Below the pieces are notes generated by a model that was not told where the DNA came from, searched no databases, and saw nothing but the letters and a program-made list of their open reading frames with translations. Made by a program: the position numbers and the translations under genes. 8,701 nucleotides of DNA. Origin: an uncultured Oscillibacter sp. (GTDB lineage: Bacteria > Bacillota > Clostridia > Oscillospirales > Oscillospiraceae). Every line of letters begins with the position of its first letter. Position 1 is the stretch's first letter. The stretch is taken from NCBI GenBank assembly GCA_900544105.1, contig UQUC01000079.1, positions 1 to 8,701 of the forward strand, written 5' to 3'. Shown here one piece after another: positions 6,345 through 8,701 of this stretch.

Positions 6345-7586
6345 TCAGGCGTTGTTAAGCTGCTTCTGGAGCCAATCCTTGCCTTCCACGAAGCGGGAGA
6401 CGATGTAGCTGACCACATAGTCGCCGGCGGAGTTGATCATGGTGGCGGGAGGGTCCACCAGATTGCCGATGGCCACCAGAATGGGGAAGGCCAGTTCCAT
6501 CTGCGTGGGGAAGAAGATAGAGCAGATGATGTACTCGCCGATGTAGCCGCCGCCGGGGACGCCGCTCATGCCCACAGAGGACAACACGGCCACCAGAACG
6601 ATGAAGGGCAGACGGGACCAGGAGAGTTGCTCACCGAACACACCCAACACGAAGGCAATCTTCAGCACGCAGGAGAAGCAGGAGCCATCCATGTGCATGG
6701 TAGCACCCAGAGGCAGCACCATACCGGCGATATCCTTGCTGACACCGGTCTCCACGGCTTCCTCCATATTGGTAGGGATGGTTGCCACGGATGAGCAGGT
6801 GCCCAGAGAAACGATGGCGGGGCGGGCAATGTGCTTGAACATGATGCTTACGGCACCCTTGCCGCCGCCAAACCACGCGAACAGGGGGAAAGCCGTGAAG
6901 ATGTAGATGAAGCACAGGGGATAGTAGACCAGCAGGGCGCGGCCATAGCCCTTGGCGACCTCGGCACCGTAGGTAGCCACCAGGTCGGCAAAGATGGCGA
7001 AGAAGGCAACGGGGGCATAGTAGGTGATGATCTGGACGAACTTCATCATCACGTCGGAAAGGCCAGCCAACCACTTGCCAACGATGGAATCCTTGCCGCC
7101 GGTCATCTGGACGGAGAAGCCGAACAGAATGGAGAACACGATGAGAGGCAGCATGGCCCGGCGGCTCAGCAGGCCCACAAAGTCAGAGGAGGTGAAGAAG
7201 TTGACGATCATCTCCGTAAAGGAAGCGTGTTCGCCGATCTCCTCAGCCACCATATCTGCCCAGGGGGTCAACACCGGGGGGAACAGCTTCATCAGCACGA
7301 ACATAAGCACAGCGGCGATGGCACCGGTGATGACGAAGGTGCCAACGGTGACGCCCATGATCTTGCCTGCCCGCTGGCGGCTTTCCATATTGGCAACGGA
7401 ACCGGCGATGGAAGCAAAGACCAGCGGCACCACCACACAGAACATCATGTTGATGAATACGGTGCCCAGGAAGGCGATGTTGTGTCCCCACTTGGGCCTG
7501 AACCAGCCCAGCAAAGCACCGGCGACCATGCAACTTAGCAGGATCGCCAGAAAGCGGTAGTTTTTTGCGACAGATTTCTTATCCAT
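6345..7586 (-). CDS. Dicarboxylate/amino acid:cation symporter (SDF family), atypical binding residues
   Basis: A 413-residue secondary transporter of the glutamate-transporter (GltPh/DctA) fold that couples uptake to Na+ or H+. The Ser-rich re-entrant hairpin GTCSSVATIPTN (262-273), the unwound-helix motif ATMHMDGSC (295-303), the second hairpin SVGMSGVPGGG (337-347) and helix-8 motif DPPATMINSAGD (378-389) appear in family order, with about eight membrane helices. Two positions differ from GltPh: HMDG replaces NMDG (His298), and Ala381 stands where Arg397 binds the substrate's side-chain carboxylate. A neutral or otherwise different substrate is therefore likelier than glutamate or aspartate. 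The start is ATG at 7586, with AGGAG (7599-7595) 8 nt upstream; an in-frame GTG at 7595 overlaps that site. It follows dapF by 52 nt on the same strand and may be co-transcribed. Confidence 0.88.
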   Translation of the reverse strand: MDKKSVAKNYRFLAILLSCMVAGALLGWFRPKWGHNIAFLGTVFINMMFCVVVPLVFASIAGSVANMESRQRAGKIMGVTVGTFVITGAIAAVLMFVLMKLFPPVLTPWADMVAEEIGEHASFTEMIVNFFTSSDFVGLLSRRAMLPLIVFSILFGFSVQMTGGKDSIVGKWLAGLSDVMMKFVQIITYYAPVAFFAIFADLVATYGAEVAKGYGRALLVYYPLCFIYIFTAFPLFAWFGGGKGAVSIMFKHIARPAIVSLGTCSSVATIPTNMEEAVETGVSKDIAGMVLPLGATMHMDGSCFSCVLKIAFVLGVFGEQLSWSRLPFIVLVAVLSSVGMSGVPGGGYIGEYIICSIFFPTQMELAFPILVAIGNLVDPPATMINSAGDYVVSYIVSRFVEGKDWLQKQLNNA

Positions 7587-7613
7587 AAAACACACTCCTT
7601 TTGGTTTGGATAA

Positions 7614-7642
7614 CAGATACTTGGGTTGGCAAACTTTATCAA
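7614..7642 (-). promoter_or_regulatory. Possible promoter of the symporter gene
   Basis: On the minus strand, TTGATA (7642-7637), overlapping the dapF stop codon, is followed after 17 bp by TATCTG (7619-7614). Spacing is ideal, but the -10 is poor at its last bases. No terminator is visible between dapF and the symporter gene, so this could be an internal promoter that lets the symporter be expressed separately. Confidence 0.3.
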
Positions 7643-8481
7643 TTCAGCGAAAGCTCCTCGTCCGTGACCTCGCCCTTGCAGACAATATTGGTGGGACCTG
7701 TAAGATAGAGGTTTTGGACGGAGTTTCCCTGGAGATCTATGTCTACAATGAGCTGGCCGCCGGTCATATTGACCCGGACCTGCCGGCCGCTGACTTTACC
7801 CATCAGGGTGAGGGCGGTGACAACGCAGCCGGTTCCCGTGCCGCAGGCATAGGTAAAGTCCTCCACACCTCGTTCGAAGGTGCGTTCAAAGACTTCGTTT
7901 TCACCGGTGAGTTCGTAGAAGTTGACGTTAGCGCCCTTGGGAAACTCCGGATAGAAGCGGATCTTGCGTCCCAATTCACGCAGCGCATTTTCATCGGCCT
8001 GCGCCAGATTGGGATATGGAACCACAGCGTGAGGGAGTCCGGGATCCCCTAATTCTAAATAGGAACATTCATAGCGAACGCCGTCGATCACCACAGGCGC
8101 GTCCAAACGGACCGTAGAGGGATCATTCAGACGGATCCGATAGAGACGTTGGTCGATACGGTGGCCTGTCACCAGACCGGCAGTGGTCTCTACACGCTGG
8201 ATCTCACCGGCCAGACCGTTTTCGTAGCCGTAGCGACAGATACAGCGGGCGCCATTGCCGCACATTTCGCCGAGGCTGCCGTCTGAATTGAAAAACAGCA
8301 TCCGATAGTCACCGCCCTGAAGTGAGGCATCTACGATCATCAGACCATCGGCTCCAATGGATAGGTGGCGTTCGCACAGAGTGCGGGCCAAAGTGGGAAA
8401 GCAGGTTTCGGGAAGATGCTCTACCATATTATTTATAATGATAAAGTCATTGCCGGCACCGTTCATTTTCCAAAACCGCAA
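7639..8481 (-). CDS. dapF: Diaminopimelate epimerase
   Basis: A 280-residue cytoplasmic, cofactor-independent racemase converting LL- to meso-diaminopimelate, the direct precursor of lysine and of the peptidoglycan cross-bridge. Family marks are all present: KMNGAGNDF (5-13), GADG (43-46), FNSDGSLGEMCGNGARC (64-80) with catalytic Cys74, GANVNF (183-188), and ERGVEDFTYACGTGTG (203-218) with catalytic Cys213. The usual GNPHxV loop reads GDPGLPHAV (145-153), a short insertion. The start is taken as TTG at 8481: it gives MRFWKMNGAGNDF, the standard DapF N-terminus, with GAGGTGA 5 nt upstream. A GTG at 8490 lies inside that Shine-Dalgarno site. It ends in TGA followed directly by TAA. Its downstream neighbour is the symporter gene. 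Confidence 0.95.
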   Translation of the reverse strand: MRFWKMNGAGNDFIIINNMVEHLPETCFPTLARTLCERHLSIGADGLMIVDASLQGGDYRMLFFNSDGSLGEMCGNGARCICRYGYENGLAGEIQRVETTAGLVTGHRIDQRLYRIRLNDPSTVRLDAPVVIDGVRYECSYLELGDPGLPHAVVPYPNLAQADENALRELGRKIRFYPEFPKGANVNFYELTGENEVFERTFERGVEDFTYACGTGTGCVVTALTLMGKVSGRQVRVNMTGGQLIVDIDLQGNSVQNLYLTGPTNIVCKGEVTDEELSLN

Positions 8482-8486
8482 GTAAA

Positions 8487-8493
8487 TCACCTC
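8487..8493 (-). promoter_or_regulatory. Ribosome binding site that fixes the dapF start at TTG
   Basis: On the minus strand, GAGGTGA (8493-8487) is followed by 5 nt and then TTG (8481-8479). The GTG within GAGGTGA opens the same frame, but using it as a start would leave no Shine-Dalgarno sequence upstream, and it would add three residues absent from typical DapF proteins. Confidence 0.75.
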
Positions 8494-8513
8494 AAAGCTT
8501 GGTATGATATTGT

Positions 8514-8542
8514 ATTATAGTAAAGCAAAGCTGAAAAAAACA
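8514..8542 (-). promoter_or_regulatory. Likely dapF promoter
   Basis: Perfect -10 TATAAT on the minus strand (8519-8514), 21 nt before the dapF Shine-Dalgarno sequence. Seventeen bp upstream, the -35 position (8542-8537) reads TGTTTT, a poor match to TTGACA. The -10 is strong; the -35 is weak, so basal or factor-assisted expression is possible. The leader would be only about 25 nt. Confidence 0.55.
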
Positions 8543-8583
8543 CCGGATATTGTGCGAAAAACCATGCAAAAAGTGCTTCTGAC

Positions 8584-8610
8584 AAAAAACTCGAAAAAAC
8601 TCGAAAAAAA
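8584..8610. promoter_or_regulatory. Phased A-tracts upstream of the right-hand promoter
   Basis: Three A-tracts, 8584-8589, 8594-8599 and 8604-8610, are separated by ctcg or ctcg-like units and repeat with a 10-bp period, ending 3 bp before the -35 TTGACA. A-tracts in helical phase bend DNA, and such A-rich sequence just upstream of a -35 can act as an UP element contacting the RNA polymerase alpha subunit. Further A-runs occur at 8534-8540, 8557-8561 and 8568-8572. Confidence 0.6.
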
Positions 8611-8613
8611 TGC

Positions 8614-8642
8614 TTGACATTTCAGGCATGTTTTGGTATCCT
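8614..8642 (+). promoter_or_regulatory. Strong sigma-A promoter of the gene beyond the right edge
   Basis: -35 TTGACA (8614-8619), exact 17-bp spacer, -10 TATCCT (8637-8642). It has the same -35 and spacing as the operon promoter at 253-281. It is divergent from dapF. Transcription would start near 8649 and run into the leader at the window end. Confidence 0.75.
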
Positions 8643-8648
8643 AATAAA

Positions 8649-8701
8649 GCTGTTTGACGGCGATGAAGTGAATGAGTCGAGGACTTGAAGATCTGAAAAG
8701 A
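8649..8701 (+). promoter_or_regulatory. Probable 5' part of a T-box leader, cut by the window end
   Basis: The first transcribed bases contain gacggcgatgaagtgaatga (8657-8676), followed by gaagatctgaaaaga at the edge. In arrangement this resembles the start of T-box Stem I, where a GA-rich k-turn region precedes an AGAGAG-type segment. T-box RNAs sense uncharged tRNA and control aminoacyl-tRNA synthetase or amino-acid genes in Firmicutes. The specifier loop, T-box motif and terminator would all lie outside the window, so the amino acid cannot be named. Based on pattern memory only. Confidence 0.45.

Noticed and set aside
1..8701. CRISPR arrays, tRNA or rRNA genes, insertion sequences, toxin-antitoxin or phage genes
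   Set aside because: No repeat-spacer pattern, cloverleaf, transposase or recombinase motif, or paired small genes were seen on either strand. All sizeable genes are explained by transport and lysine biosynthesis.

Overview
The window looks like chromosomal DNA from a Gram-positive Clostridia bacterium, probably an Oscillospiraceae-type gut anaerobe. The reasons are a lipoprotein-type binding protein, strong GGAGG ribosome binding sites, sigma-A promoters (TTGACA, 17 bp, TAT-CT type), GC-rich codon choice in genes set against AT-rich promoter regions, a diaminopimelate epimerase of clostridial type and what appears to be a T-box leader. The taxonomic call is inference from style and remembered protein families, not from a marker gene.

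Left part (1-6059, + strand): after the tail of an upstream unit (a hairpin terminator at 24-49) comes a clean promoter (253-281) and a five-gene operon. The genes encode a DUF3798-type substrate-binding lipoprotein, a double-domain sugar-type (RbsA/MglA-like) ABC ATPase, two paralogous RbsC-like permeases and a small single-span membrane protein with an acidic tail (DUF6672-like). The last three junctions are a 9-nt gap and two 4-nt ATGA overlaps, so the genes are probably translated together. A strong GNRA-capped hairpin lies between the binding-protein gene and the rest, as expected when the binding protein is made in excess. A LacI-type operator core sits inside the promoter spacer. The operon ends at a perfect 16-bp terminator. 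The imported substrate is unknown to me. This is the best candidate in the window for a poorly described system.

Middle (6060-6285): about 225 bp between two converging terminators with no credible gene, but with short direct and inverted repeats that look like a decayed repeat element or structured RNA.

Right part (6286-8520, - strand): dapF (diaminopimelate epimerase, lysine and peptidoglycan precursor synthesis), followed 52 nt later by a dicarboxylate/amino-acid:cation symporter (SDF family) that lacks the arginine used by acidic-substrate members and carries HMDG in place of NMDG. Its terminator is at 6286-6323.

Right edge (8521-8701): a divergent promoter on the + strand with three A-tracts phased at about 10 bp just upstream of its -35, then about 50 bases resembling the start of a T-box leader. 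The gene it controls lies outside the window.
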